From Nocardia panacis (GTDB lineage: Bacteria; Actinomycetota; Actinomycetes; Mycobacteriales; Mycobacteriaceae), in NCBI RefSeq assembly GCF_003598715.1, contig NZ_QZFU01000015.1, positions 124,001-188,000 of the forward strand: a DNA stretch of 64,000 nucleotides, given 5' to 3'. The notes beneath the pieces were generated by a model. The model worked only from the letters and a program-made list of their open reading frames with translations. It was not told the DNA's origin and did no database searches. Positions 46,420 through 55,603 of this stretch are shown piece by piece (position 1 is the stretch's first letter; every line of letters starts with the position of its first letter). Position numbers and translations under genes: made by a program.

Positions 46420-49400
46420 ATGACGGCGACGATTCATAAACTGTCGGCCGGAGATGGTTTCAACTACTACCTGCGGCAAACGGCGGCCCATGACGCGAGC
46501 GAGCGTGGGCGTGGGACTCTCGCCGACTATTACTCGGTCAAGGGTGAATCGCCTGGCGTGTGGATGGGGTCGGGTCTGTCGGAGTTCGACACGATCAACG
46601 CTGGGGACACGGTGACCGAGGCGCAGATGCGCGCGTTGTTCGGGCTGGGGAGGCATCCCAATGCTGAGGCGATCGAGGACGAGGTGTTCGCCGCTCAACT
46701 GGCCGCCGGTGCCAAGCCGAAGGATGCGCGGCGAGCCGCGTTGGCGGCTTCGCAACTGGGGCAGCCGTTTCGGATCCACCAGGGTGCCGGCGAGTTCCGG
46801 AAGCGATGTGCCGAACGGTTCACCCGCTACAACCTGGATCAGAGGCTGCGCTGGAACGCCCCGATCCCGGACGAGGTGCGGGCCGAGATACGCACGCGAG
46901 TAGCGCGCGACATGTTCGTCGCGGAATTGGGTCATGAACCGTTGAATGCCACCGAACTATCGGGATGGGTGGCCCGGAACTCCCGGAACGCGACCACAGC
47001 GGTATCGGGATTCGATGTGTGTTTCTCGCCCGTGAAGTCGGTGTCCGTGCTGTGGGCGTTGGCTCCGCGTCCGGTGGCCGAGCGGATCGAGCAGGCGCAT
47101 CGCAGGGCCGTCGCTGATGCTTTGGCATTTCTGGAATCGCATGCGGCGTATACCCGGTTGGGTGCGAGCGGTATCGCTCAGGTCGATACCACCGGGCTGA
47201 GCGCGACGGCGTTCGAGCATCGTGATTCGCGGGCGGGTGATCCCGATCTGCATACGCACGTTGTTATTTCCGGGAAGGTCCGCACTCGTGCTGGATTGTG
47301 GCGGGCGTTGGATGCGCGGATGGTGTATCGGCTGATGGTCGCGGCCTCCGAGGTCTACAACACGGGCTTGGAGTTGTCTGTGCACGACCTGGTAGGCGGG
47401 GAATTCGCGGATCGCGGCGACGCTGCCCCGGGCCGGCGTCCGGTACGTGAACTCGTCGGTGTGGATCCGGAATTATGCCGGTTGTGGTCGCGGCGCGATA
47501 CCGAAATCGATGCCCGACTCGGCGTGCTGGCCCGTGAATTCCAGGCCAGGTGGGGCCGGGAGCCGACCACGGTGGAGATGCTGCGGTTGGCTCAGTACGC
47601 GAGCCGGGAGACACGGCCCGCGAAACACGAACCGCGCTCGCGCGCCGAACAGCGCACCGCGTGGTGGGACGAAGCGGCGGGGCTCTTGGGCGGAGATTCA
47701 GCGGTCGCGGGGATGGTGTGGGCGATGTGCCATCCAACGGACATGGCGGTGCCGGAGGTGACGCCGGAATGGGTTGCGGCGGTGGCGGATCGAGTGATCG
47801 ATGCGGTCTCGCTGTCCCGCTCGGTGTGGCAAGCCCATCACGTCCACGCCGAAGTGCAACGCCAGCTCCGCGGCCACGTGCGGTCCAGCAATTGGACCGA
47901 GGCCACGGAAGCAATCACTGCGGCAGCGCTCGAGGTCCCTCGCTCGATCGGCCGTACCCGCCCGGATGTCTTCGACGAGCCATCCGTCCTGCGGCGGGCC
48001 GATGGAACGAGCGTGTTCACGGTAGCGGAATCGCAGCAATTCACCTCGTCGGCAGTGCTCATCGCCGAGCAGCGCCTCATCGCAACCGCACGTCGGACGG
48101 GTTACCGCACGGTGGATGACGCGGCGATCGATCTCGCGCTGCTGGAGTACGCGGCCAACAATGGCGGGCGCGAACTCAATGCCGGGCAAGCCGCTCTTGT
48201 GCTGGAATTCGCCACGTCCGGTCGGGCTTTGCAGGTCGCGGTCGCACCGGCCGGTACGGGTAAAACCGTGGCGATGCAGGTGCTGGTTCGTGCCTGGCTG
48301 GGCGAGGGCGGAAACGTGGTCGGGCTCGCACCGACCGCCGCGTCAGCGGCCCAGTTGCAGAAGGAAATCGACGCCGAAATCCCGGTCGACACCATTGACA
48401 GGCTGACCTACCTGCTCACCCATCTCACACCCGCTACGGCGGCCCGTTACCCGGTGCCGCGGTGGGTACACCGGATCGGGCCGGGCACCTTGGTGATCAT
48501 CGACGAGGCCGCGAAAGCCTCGACCCGGCAACTGGATCTGGTCGTCGATTTCGTGACACGGCGCGGTGGAGTTGTCCGGGCGATCGGCGATAACAAGCAA
48601 CTGGCGTCGATCGCGGCGGGTGGAGTTCTACGCGACATCGTCGAGACCGCGGGCGCTTCCACGCTGTCGCAGGTGATGCGGTTCGGCGATCCCGCCGAGG
48701 CCGCCGCTACCTTGGCGATCCGGGCGGGAGATCCCGCTGCCATCGCCTTCTACACCGACCGAGAGCGTGTCCATTCGGGTGCGCTGGAGGCTGTTCTCGA
48801 CGCCTCGTACAACGCATGGCGAGCCGATCGCGCCGTCGGATTGGAATCGGTGATGCTCGCGATGACCCGCCAGATCGTGTCCGTCCTCAACAGCCGTGCC
48901 CGCGCGGATCGACTCGCCGAAGCGGGCCTACCCGATGCCGAAGTCCCGCTGTCGGACGGGCTTCGAGCATCCTGCGGCGATCTGATCTGCACCCGCCGCA
49001 ACAATTCCCGGTTGCGTTTCAGCGGTACGGACTATGTGCGCAACGGCTACCGATGGCTGGTCGATTCGATCCACCCCGACGGCAGTGTCATCGCAGCCCA
49101 CGTGGGCTCCGGTCGTCGTGTCCGACTGCCTGCGGAATATCTGGCCACCGATGTGACGCTGGGGTACGCCTCGACACTCGACTCCGCGCAAGGCATCACG
49201 GTCGACACCAGCCACAGCGTCTTCACCGGAGCCGAAAACCGCGCGCAGTTCTACGTCGCGGTATCACGCGGCCGTCTGCGCAACAGCGTCTATGCCCAGA
49301 CTGTCATCGATGTCGAACATGCCCAGTTCAGCGAGCGGGCCGCGCATCCATTCACGGTCGTCGACCTGCTGACCGGCGTTCTCGGCCGTGACGGCGAACG

Positions 49401-52047
49401 CAGTTCCACGACCACCGCGCACCGCGAGACCTTCGCCCCCGAACAACGACTCGGCCAGGCCGCCGACGCCTACACCCACGCCATCGGTACCGCCGCCGAA
49501 CACCTCGCCGGACCCGACACACTCGCCCCGATCGAAGCCGCCGCAGACGAGCTGATGCCCGGCTTGTCACAGGCCGGGGCGTGGCCCGTGCTGCGCGCTC
49601 ATTTGGCGATCATCGCGATCACACCCGGCCCTGGTAGCGACCCGCAAACCGCGATCAACGCGCTGGCCGACGCGATTGCCGAACGCGACTTCGCCGACGT
49701 CATTGATCCAGCCGCGGTTCTGGACTGGCGAATCGACCCCACCGGCCGCCACTCCAGCGGCGAAGGCCCCCTGCCGTGGCTCACCGGTGTCCCACCGGTG
49801 CTCGCAGACCACCCGATCTTCGGCGCCTACCTCACTGCGCGCGCCGGTCTCGTCACCACGCTCGCCAACGAGATCGCACAGCAAGCCCGCTCGTGGACAG
49901 CCGCGACAGCACCGATCTGGGCACGCCCGCTCGCGACCGTCACACGAGGCGATCCGGGACTGATCGCCGACCTCGCGGTGTGGCGGATCGTACGACGCAT
50001 CGACGACAGCGACCATCGTCCAACAGGCCCGGAGCTCCCGAAATTCGGGATGGCGCGCGCCCATCAGGACAACCTTGTCGCGCGTGTCACCACCCAACTC
50101 GGCAATATCGGTGACGCACTGGCCAAGTGGGCCGAAACTGTCGATCAGATCGACCCGCGCGTCACCGACGATGCGTACTGGCCGGTGCTCACCGAACGTC
50201 TCGACCTCGCACACCGCGCCGGAATCGATGTCCCGGAACTACTCCGAACCGCTGCCGAACGAAGGCCGTTACCCGACGATCAACCAGCCGCCGCGCTGTG
50301 GTGGCGCCTCGCCGAACACCTCGACCTCGGGGTGTTCGATGACGTGTCGCTGCGTGATCCTCTTCGCCCGAACTGGATCACCGCAGTCGAGGATATTTTG
50401 ACCGCGCCGATCGCGGCGTTGGTCATCAACGACCCGGCATGGCCACGACTGGTCGCGGCTGTCGAGGCGGCCGATCCCGTCCGCTGGACCCCGGACAGCA
50501 TCCTGGCCACGGCATTCCAGCTGATTGCCGACGGCAGCGAGTCCGGCCGATTGCCGCGTGCCGATCAGTGGGCCACCGCGCTCGCGTGGCGGGTCACCGC
50601 CATCACCCGACACCATCGAATCGCTCACGAATCGTTCGCCCCCGCAACCGCAGAGCCAGCAACGCCAACCGACGATGAAGAGTTTGCGATCAGAGCGGGC
50701 AAACCACCCGATACCGATCCCGAACTCGACACCACGACCTTGGTTTCGTTGTTCGGATACCCCGATCCCCGTGTCGCATCGTTGCCGGACGACCGCGATC
50801 CAGAATCCCACGCATCTCGAACTGCGCCGGCAGGCCCCGCAGGCGGATCCGATCACGAACCTCGGGGATGGGGCCTGGCGGAAGAGGCCGATCTCGGGGA
50901 CTGGTGCCCGCCAGTGGATCCGAGAACGATCCCCGAGCATTTGGACCTTCCACCAGCGGAACGGGCAGTGGTTCTGCGGGCCGAGTACAGCGAATACGCC
51001 AAGACCTACAACGAACTTCGCAATGCCTACTGGACCGGCCGCGGACGCCACACTCAAGCCCTCGACGGCTACCTACAGGCGCTGCGAGCGCGGCGCGATT
51101 CCCAACGCCCACTTCTCCTGGCAGCAAGGAACACCCACGAAGCCTGGATCGAAGCCGACCGCCGCGCGGCAGAACACCAGGCCAGCGCCGAAGAACTCGC
51201 CCGCCACTCAGCCCGCGATCCCAGCAAGAACCACCACATCGACGACCTTGCGGCCCTCCTCCCCTGCATCACTGATCCCGTCGTACACGAACGATTCGCT
51301 GCTCAACTCGCTGACCTGCGAACCAACTCGGGCACCCCAGCGGAGCAACTGGAGTTGCATGTCGCCCGGATCTGCGCCGAATCCGCCGCTACCGCAGCCG
51401 AACACGCCAAAGCCGAAGCCGAAGACGCCCGCCAAGCCCTCTTCGGGGCGGCAGGCACCGCCGGTGTTGTGGCGAGCGAGGACGTCGAGCTAGCCCGCCT
51501 ATCGGCGGACAGCATCGACATCGCCGAACTCAATGCAGCCCGATTCCGACTCCACTGGAAGGAGAGCCAGCTCTGGCGCAACGGTATCGCCCTGCCCAAT
51601 CAACCAGCGGTGCAGGAACCCGACAAGATCTGGGCGACCGAGAACGAACAACCGTTCACCACTGCTTCGGTGCCGGACGAGACCGGGACGAATTCTCACC
51701 TTGCCGCGATGACCGATGTCCGGCTCCAACAGCACATCCACGATCTCCGAACCCAGCTCGCGTTGTCGGAAGCGACCGATTCGGTGTTCTTCCGTTGGGC
51801 ACGTCCGAACACCGGAACATTCGACGACGAGCTCCTCAAGCAACGTATTTCACTCGAAAAGACCCGCCACCACAGGCTTCTCACCGCAGCGCAGGCCGAA
51901 CTACAACGCCGCCAACAGATTCCGACCCGTCAAGTTGCCGTGGACGAGCATGGCAACCAGGTGACCGGATACGACCTTCGCGAACAGGTCCAGGGTTCGG
52001 TCACGGATCGGACAGCCGAGTCGCCGGACAGCACCGGGCTCGGGTAG
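46420..52047 (+). CDS. MobF (TrwC/TraA) conjugative relaxase-helicase
   Basis: This 1,875-residue protein nicks oriT and unwinds the transferred strand. The relaxase domain at residues about 1-370 has catalytic tyrosines in GFNYYLRQTAAHD, FDVCFSPVKSVSVLWAL, and metal-binding histidines in DPDLHTHVVISGK. The SF1 helicase (RecD2/TraI-like) has Walker A APAGTGKTVAMQVL (about 610), Walker B LVIIDEAAKAS (about 692), and late motifs STLDSAQGITVDTSHSV and YVAVSRGRLRNS. A C-terminal helical region of about 800 residues ends in coiled coil. It is much longer than proteobacterial TrwC (about 970) but typical for actinobacterial TraA. It converges with the methyltransferase gene 25 bases away. Confidence 0.95.
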   Translation: MTATIHKLSAGDGFNYYLRQTAAHDASERGRGTLADYYSVKGESPGVWMGSGLSEFDTINAGDTVTEAQMRALFGLGRHPNAEAIEDEVFAAQLAAGAKPKDARRAALAASQLGQPFRIHQGAGEFRKRCAERFTRYNLDQRLRWNAPIPDEVRAEIRTRVARDMFVAELGHEPLNATELSGWVARNSRNATTAVSGFDVCFSPVKSVSVLWALAPRPVAERIEQAHRRAVADALAFLESHAAYTRLGASGIAQVDTTGLSATAFEHRDSRAGDPDLHTHVVISGKVRTRAGLWRALDARMVYRLMVAASEVYNTGLELSVHDLVGGEFADRGDAAPGRRPVRELVGVDPELCRLWSRRDTEIDARLGVLAREFQARWGREPTTVEMLRLAQYASRETRPAKHEPRSRAEQRTAWWDEAAGLLGGDSAVAGMVWAMCHPTDMAVPEVTPEWVAAVADRVIDAVSLSRSVWQAHHVHAEVQRQLRGHVRSSNWTEATEAITAAALEVPRSIGRTRPDVFDEPSVLRRADGTSVFTVAESQQFTSSAVLIAEQRLIATARRTGYRTVDDAAIDLALLEYAANNGGRELNAGQAALVLEFATSGRALQVAVAPAGTGKTVAMQVLVRAWLGEGGNVVGLAPTAASAAQLQKEIDAEIPVDTIDRLTYLLTHLTPATAARYPVPRWVHRIGPGTLVIIDEAAKASTRQLDLVVDFVTRRGGVVRAIGDNKQLASIAAGGVLRDIVETAGASTLSQVMRFGDPAEAAATLAIRAGDPAAIAFYTDRERVHSGALEAVLDASYNAWRADRAVGLESVMLAMTRQIVSVLNSRARADRLAEAGLPDAEVPLSDGLRASCGDLICTRRNNSRLRFSGTDYVRNGYRWLVDSIHPDGSVIAAHVGSGRRVRLPAEYLATDVTLGYASTLDSAQGITVDTSHSVFTGAENRAQFYVAVSRGRLRNSVYAQTVIDVEHAQFSERAAHPFTVVDLLTGVLGRDGERSSTTTAHRETFAPEQRLGQAADAYTHAIGTAAEHLAGPDTLAPIEAAADELMPGLSQAGAWPVLRAHLAIIAITPGPGSDPQTAINALADAIAERDFADVIDPAAVLDWRIDPTGRHSSGEGPLPWLTGVPPVLADHPIFGAYLTARAGLVTTLANEIAQQARSWTAATAPIWARPLATVTRGDPGLIADLAVWRIVRRIDDSDHRPTGPELPKFGMARAHQDNLVARVTTQLGNIGDALAKWAETVDQIDPRVTDDAYWPVLTERLDLAHRAGIDVPELLRTAAERRPLPDDQPAAALWWRLAEHLDLGVFDDVSLRDPLRPNWITAVEDILTAPIAALVINDPAWPRLVAAVEAADPVRWTPDSILATAFQLIADGSESGRLPRADQWATALAWRVTAITRHHRIAHESFAPATAEPATPTDDEEFAIRAGKPPDTDPELDTTTLVSLFGYPDPRVASLPDDRDPESHASRTAPAGPAGGSDHEPRGWGLAEEADLGDWCPPVDPRTIPEHLDLPPAERAVVLRAEYSEYAKTYNELRNAYWTGRGRHTQALDGYLQALRARRDSQRPLLLAARNTHEAWIEADRRAAEHQASAEELARHSARDPSKNHHIDDLAALLPCITDPVVHERFAAQLADLRTNSGTPAEQLELHVARICAESAATAAEHAKAEAEDARQALFGAAGTAGVVASEDVELARLSADSIDIAELNAARFRLHWKESQLWRNGIALPNQPAVQEPDKIWATENEQPFTTASVPDETGTNSHLAAMTDVRLQQHIHDLRTQLALSEATDSVFFRWARPNTGTFDDELLKQRISLEKTRHHRLLTAAQAELQRRQQIPTRQVAVDEHGNQVTGYDLREQVQGSVTDRTAESPDSTGLG

Positions 52048-52071
52048 TCCCGTGCCATGCAGGATTTCTCG

Positions 52072-52845
52072 CTACCGTCTCAGGCGTTCGAGCGGCACGC
52101 ATTCGAGCAGCAGAAACAATGGCCGGACGAAGTTCTCATTCCACCACGGGTTCTGCTGCCGCTGCTCTTTGGTCGGATGCGGTTCCCGTAGATCGGTCAC
52201 AGCGAATCCTGCCGCCGTGATCATGCCGATGTGATGTTCGAGGGAGTAGAACTGTTGCACGGACGCCGCCGGTGAGACCAGTCCAGCGACGTTGAATCGC
52301 TGTTCGACGGTTCGGACTCCGAAGTAGTCGTCGAGGGTGAAGTCCGCGGTGCTGGTCGCGGTCCGCTCGGCGCGGGCGGCATAGAAGCAGGGATGCATAC
52401 CGAGCAGGATCATGCGGCCGGACGGCTTCAGGACTCGCGCGAACTCGATATACCGCTGTGCCGGCTGGGAGATCCCGTTCGGGAGCCTGTTCGCGACCAC
52501 CAGGTCCACACTCTTGTCGGCGAGGGGCAGTGCCGCGACGTCGGCGTGGTGAAACGACATCGAATCCGGCCGATAGTCGGGATGTGTGCGGGCGGCGAGA
52601 ATGAGTTCTTCGGAGGTATCGACGCCGTCGACGTGCGCCGCTCCGCGCGCGACGAGTTCACGCGCGAGATAGCCCTCTCCGCAACCGGCATCGAGGATTT
52701 CGAGCCCACGACAGTCCCCGATCAGCTCCCGTAGCGCCGGGTCGGTGAGTTGTGTCTGATAGGGATCCAGCCTGTCGCGGATGATGGTGATCCAATAGTC
52801 CGCGTTCACCGTGTACGCACGGGTTACCCGCTCGTCGCCCAACAC
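52072..52845 (-). CDS. Class I SAM-dependent methyltransferase
   Basis: A GTG start at 52845 follows AGGAGG. This 257-residue protein has the AdoMet loop LEILDAGCGEGYLAREL, the acidic HVDGVDTSEELILAARTH, FHHADVAALPLADKSVDLVV and FARVLKPSGRMILLG. This is the Methyltransf_11 layout of small-molecule and lipid methyltransferases. A C-terminal part (FYSLEHHIGMITAAGFAVTD) resembles ubiquinone/menaquinone-type members. The substrate is unknown. The upstream gene on the same strand may share its transcript. Confidence 0.85.
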   Translation of the reverse strand: MLGDERVTRAYTVNADYWITIIRDRLDPYQTQLTDPALRELIGDCRGLEILDAGCGEGYLARELVARGAAHVDGVDTSEELILAARTHPDYRPDSMSFHHADVAALPLADKSVDLVVANRLPNGISQPAQRYIEFARVLKPSGRMILLGMHPCFYAARAERTATSTADFTLDDYFGVRTVEQRFNVAGLVSPAASVQQFYSLEHHIGMITAAGFAVTDLREPHPTKEQRQQNPWWNENFVRPLFLLLECVPLERLRR

Positions 52846-52872
52846 GATCCCTCCTGGCCCGCTCTTGCCCTT

Positions 52873-53985
52873 CTACTGAACAGACTTCAACAACGAGGCA
52901 CACGCAGCCCGTAGCTGCTTATCGACGATCCCTCGCTCGAGACGCTCACCGAGCGCGTGCACCAGGGTGTCCCTGGCCGATCCGAACGATGAATCATATT
53001 CCAGCACAACCGGAATCGCGGCGGAAACAAGATACTGGAGATACGCCTCGTTCAAGTCGAGCACATCGGTGGTGACCTCGGCGGCGGTTCGGCGCATTCC
53101 CCGGCCCGCGGCGAGCGCGAAGTCCGACGATTGAGGAATGTCGCCGCAGAACGTGGCCAGCGACCACAACTCGTTGCGCCGCAGCAGCGGATTCGCCATC
53201 AACCGGCGCTGATATGCGACCGCGACATCGAAGTCGTTGGTGGCCATCAACAGGCCGACCACACTGCTGCGATAGGCGAAAGCCGAAGCACGCTCCGCGG
53301 CGGCGGGCAGCACCTCCCTCGGCACGGTCCCGGTCAGCTTCGTCATCTTGTGCACCAGAATCCCGTGTCCGACAGTCGTGTGCAGCGAATTCGCGCCGGT
53401 GTCGATGATGTCGATCAACTGCGACGCCTGCTCGATCAGCCGAATCGGTTCCGCGAGCACACCGTCCGGCGGCGCGGCCATGACCATGTCGAGCGCCTCA
53501 CTCTGCCGAACACCCCAGCATCGAGCCAGATGGGAAGTGGCGCAATGCCGATCCATCCGCATGATGCCCGCCGCAGCCGCCAGCGCGGTAGCCAGACAGT
53601 GAACCGCCCCGCCTTCACCCACCACCTCACCGAGCCGATCGTGTCGCAGCTCCAGGCCGGACTCGTCGCAGACACGCAAAACGGAGCCCAGATGTGCCGC
53701 GTGGCTGCGCATCCGCACATAGCCGGCCACCTTCGGCACTGCGGCGATCAACTGCTGAAGCGTCGCACCGGATACACGATCCAACCATGAAGCGTCCTGC
53801 CACAACCGTGACAACGTACTGGCCGGAACATGCGCCAGCACCGCCACATCGGCCATGCTCAGCAGATCAGCGGCGGCAATATCCGACAGCGGCAGCGGCG
53901 GAACCAACGCCGATGGCACCGCCGGGCGGCGATTCCCAGCGCCAACGCCAGGAACCGCTCCAGCATCCCCACCTCCTCGCGCCAT
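52873..53985 (-). CDS. Hypothetical helical protein with N-terminal HTH-like segment
   Basis: This protein of up to 370 residues has DLLSMADVAVLAHVPASTLS then RLWQDASWLDRV near residue 45, resembling a helix-turn-helix. Helical repeats follow, such as LIRLIEQASQLIDIIDTGAN-like and YQRRLMANPLLRRNELWSLA stretches. It resembles actinobacterial regulator/TPR-like proteins but I cannot name a family. The first 35 residues are Gly/Arg/Pro rich and may not be translated. An alternative ATG in another frame has a better ribosome site, so the true start is uncertain. It lies upstream of the methyltransferase gene. Confidence 0.55.
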   Translation of the reverse strand: MARGGGDAGAVPGVGAGNRRPAVPSALVPPLPLSDIAAADLLSMADVAVLAHVPASTLSRLWQDASWLDRVSGATLQQLIAAVPKVAGYVRMRSHAAHLGSVLRVCDESGLELRHDRLGEVVGEGGAVHCLATALAAAAGIMRMDRHCATSHLARCWGVRQSEALDMVMAAPPDGVLAEPIRLIEQASQLIDIIDTGANSLHTTVGHGILVHKMTKLTGTVPREVLPAAAERASAFAYRSSVVGLLMATNDFDVAVAYQRRLMANPLLRRNELWSLATFCGDIPQSSDFALAAGRGMRRTAAEVTTDVLDLNEAYLQYLVSAAIPVVLEYDSSFGSARDTLVHALGERLERGIVDKQLRAACASLLKSVQ

Positions 53986-54125
53986 AGCACAATGCTATGT
54001 CTTCAGCAAGAGATCTTCCGTCGATCGAACAACCCTCGCCCGCGCGTCGCCTCTCAGCGCACCATTCGGAATAGACCAGATTGTCCGATTCGGTGCGGTG
54101 GTCGTATGCCGCGGAAGGAGGCGTC

Positions 54126-55313
54126 ATGCACCCCAACCCAACCGGCACTCCCCGGCCCGTGCCGACTCCCACACATCGTCAGCGTCCGATCCCCTGCGCT
54201 TCAACCACTCCGCCGCACCATCGTCTCGCCTGCGAACAAATCGCCTCGGACACAGGTCGCTGGAACTGGGTCGTAGTCGAAACACTCACCCGGACAGACC
54301 AGTACACGACGATCCTCGACGGGCTGAACCCGCGCCCCTTCTCTCGACTCAACCACTCCAGCATCGCACGCAACGGCGTCGCGGCCCGGCTACTGTGCCC
54401 ACTCATCCGGCAGTGCGCGACCTCCGGCGCAACCCAGAGCAAAAGCTTCACCATGCCCGACAACCGCGTCATCCGCATGCTCGCCGTCCCCGTACTCGGC
54501 ATCTCCCAACACGTCTACGCGGTTTCCATCTGGGCCGGCGGCTACGATGATCCACTCCCCCGACCACAGGTCGTCGGCCAGGTCGAATGGAACGCCACCG
54601 GACTCATGACCGCCTCACCCCAGGCGCAACTACTCCTGCGACTATCCGACCACGTCGGCCGCCAAGGATGCACCCTGCCGGAAATGTTCTCGAGTTTCGA
54701 CCACTGGAACGACCGAGCGAACTTCCTCGCCCTGTTCAACCACTCGACACCATCCGACCACTGGATCGGCAGCGCCACAAAGACATTCACCGACGGCACC
54801 CAACACCGAATCCACATCGCCGCACGCGGCATCGGTACCGGCACCAACCGGACCATCCGCGCCATCGTCTGCGACATCACCGGCAGCCCGACGACCGCGC
54901 ATTCCGACCTGTGCTCGATTGCCATCCGGCACATGCCCGTACCACCCGGCCACGCCCTCGCCATCGTCGACCTCAACACCGGAATCGTCCACGAATGGCT
55001 CACCGCCGAACACAGCCCACTCGCCGGCTGGCGACACCACCAACCCGAATTCGACCACGACAGCGCACTGCGCGTCGCCACCACATGCATCGAACTCGCC
55101 AAAGGAGTACGCCGGACCGCCGACACCACGACACGAGTCCGATTCCACCCCAACGACGAGTGGCTTCTGCTGCACGCTCGATGGACCCGAATCAGCAACG
55201 GCGAACGCCCCCAAGCACTCATCGACGTCACCCCAGCGACTCCGATACCGGCTGCCGTGACGAACTGCCGGGAATGCGAAGCCATGGCAAACCGGAGAAC
55301 ACCCCGAAGATAG
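54126..55313 (+). CDS. Rv3651-like (PAS-related) protein
   Basis: The ATG at 54126 has AAGGAGG four bases upstream. This 395-residue protein has TGRWNWVVVETLTRTDQY then NPRPFSRLNHSSIARNG, resembling the N-terminal domain of mycobacterial Rv3651-type proteins. PAS-like segments follow (VEWNATGLMTASPQAQLLLR, WIGSATKTFTDGTQHRIHI) and a third domain near the end. Such proteins are suspected sensors or regulators. The family link is from memory and moderate. It is followed by the CRISPR leader. Confidence 0.6.
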   Translation: MHPNPTGTPRPVPTPTHRQRPIPCASTTPPHHRLACEQIASDTGRWNWVVVETLTRTDQYTTILDGLNPRPFSRLNHSSIARNGVAARLLCPLIRQCATSGATQSKSFTMPDNRVIRMLAVPVLGISQHVYAVSIWAGGYDDPLPRPQVVGQVEWNATGLMTASPQAQLLLRLSDHVGRQGCTLPEMFSSFDHWNDRANFLALFNHSTPSDHWIGSATKTFTDGTQHRIHIAARGIGTGTNRTIRAIVCDITGSPTTAHSDLCSIAIRHMPVPPGHALAIVDLNTGIVHEWLTAEHSPLAGWRHHQPEFDHDSALRVATTCIELAKGVRRTADTTTRVRFHPNDEWLLLHARWTRISNGERPQALIDVTPATPIPAAVTNCRECEAMANRRTPRR

Positions 55314-55406
55314 CTGCACCGGAACTCGAAGTTCCCTGGTTCGACGATAATAAGATATGAACAGTTTCCGTCAGCTCGGACCGATCGATCTTCAACGTTT
55401 GGCACC

Positions 55407-55603
55407 TGTTGCGTTCAACGGCAACGGATCCGACAGGGGCATACCCAGCCCGATAGACTCCGGTCGGCAGCCGGTTCGGAACCCGTAGTGCAGCTTTGAA
55501 TACAGGAAGGTTCCGAACCACCGACCAGGGATTACGGCGGAACCGTGTCACAATTCAGCGATTCAACTGGTAGCGGAATCCAACAAACCCCAGGTCAGCC
55601 AGG
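55407..55603 (+). promoter_or_regulatory. CRISPR leader
   Basis: This stretch of about 200 bases abuts the first, unmutated repeats, the side where new spacers are added. It has no gene. A similar sequence recurs at 61301-61478, with a 28-base identical block (55544-55571 and 61421-61448). Transcription should run rightwards, as repeats end in ATCTCAAC on the plus strand. Leader side is inferred from repeat degeneration toward the right. Confidence 0.65.
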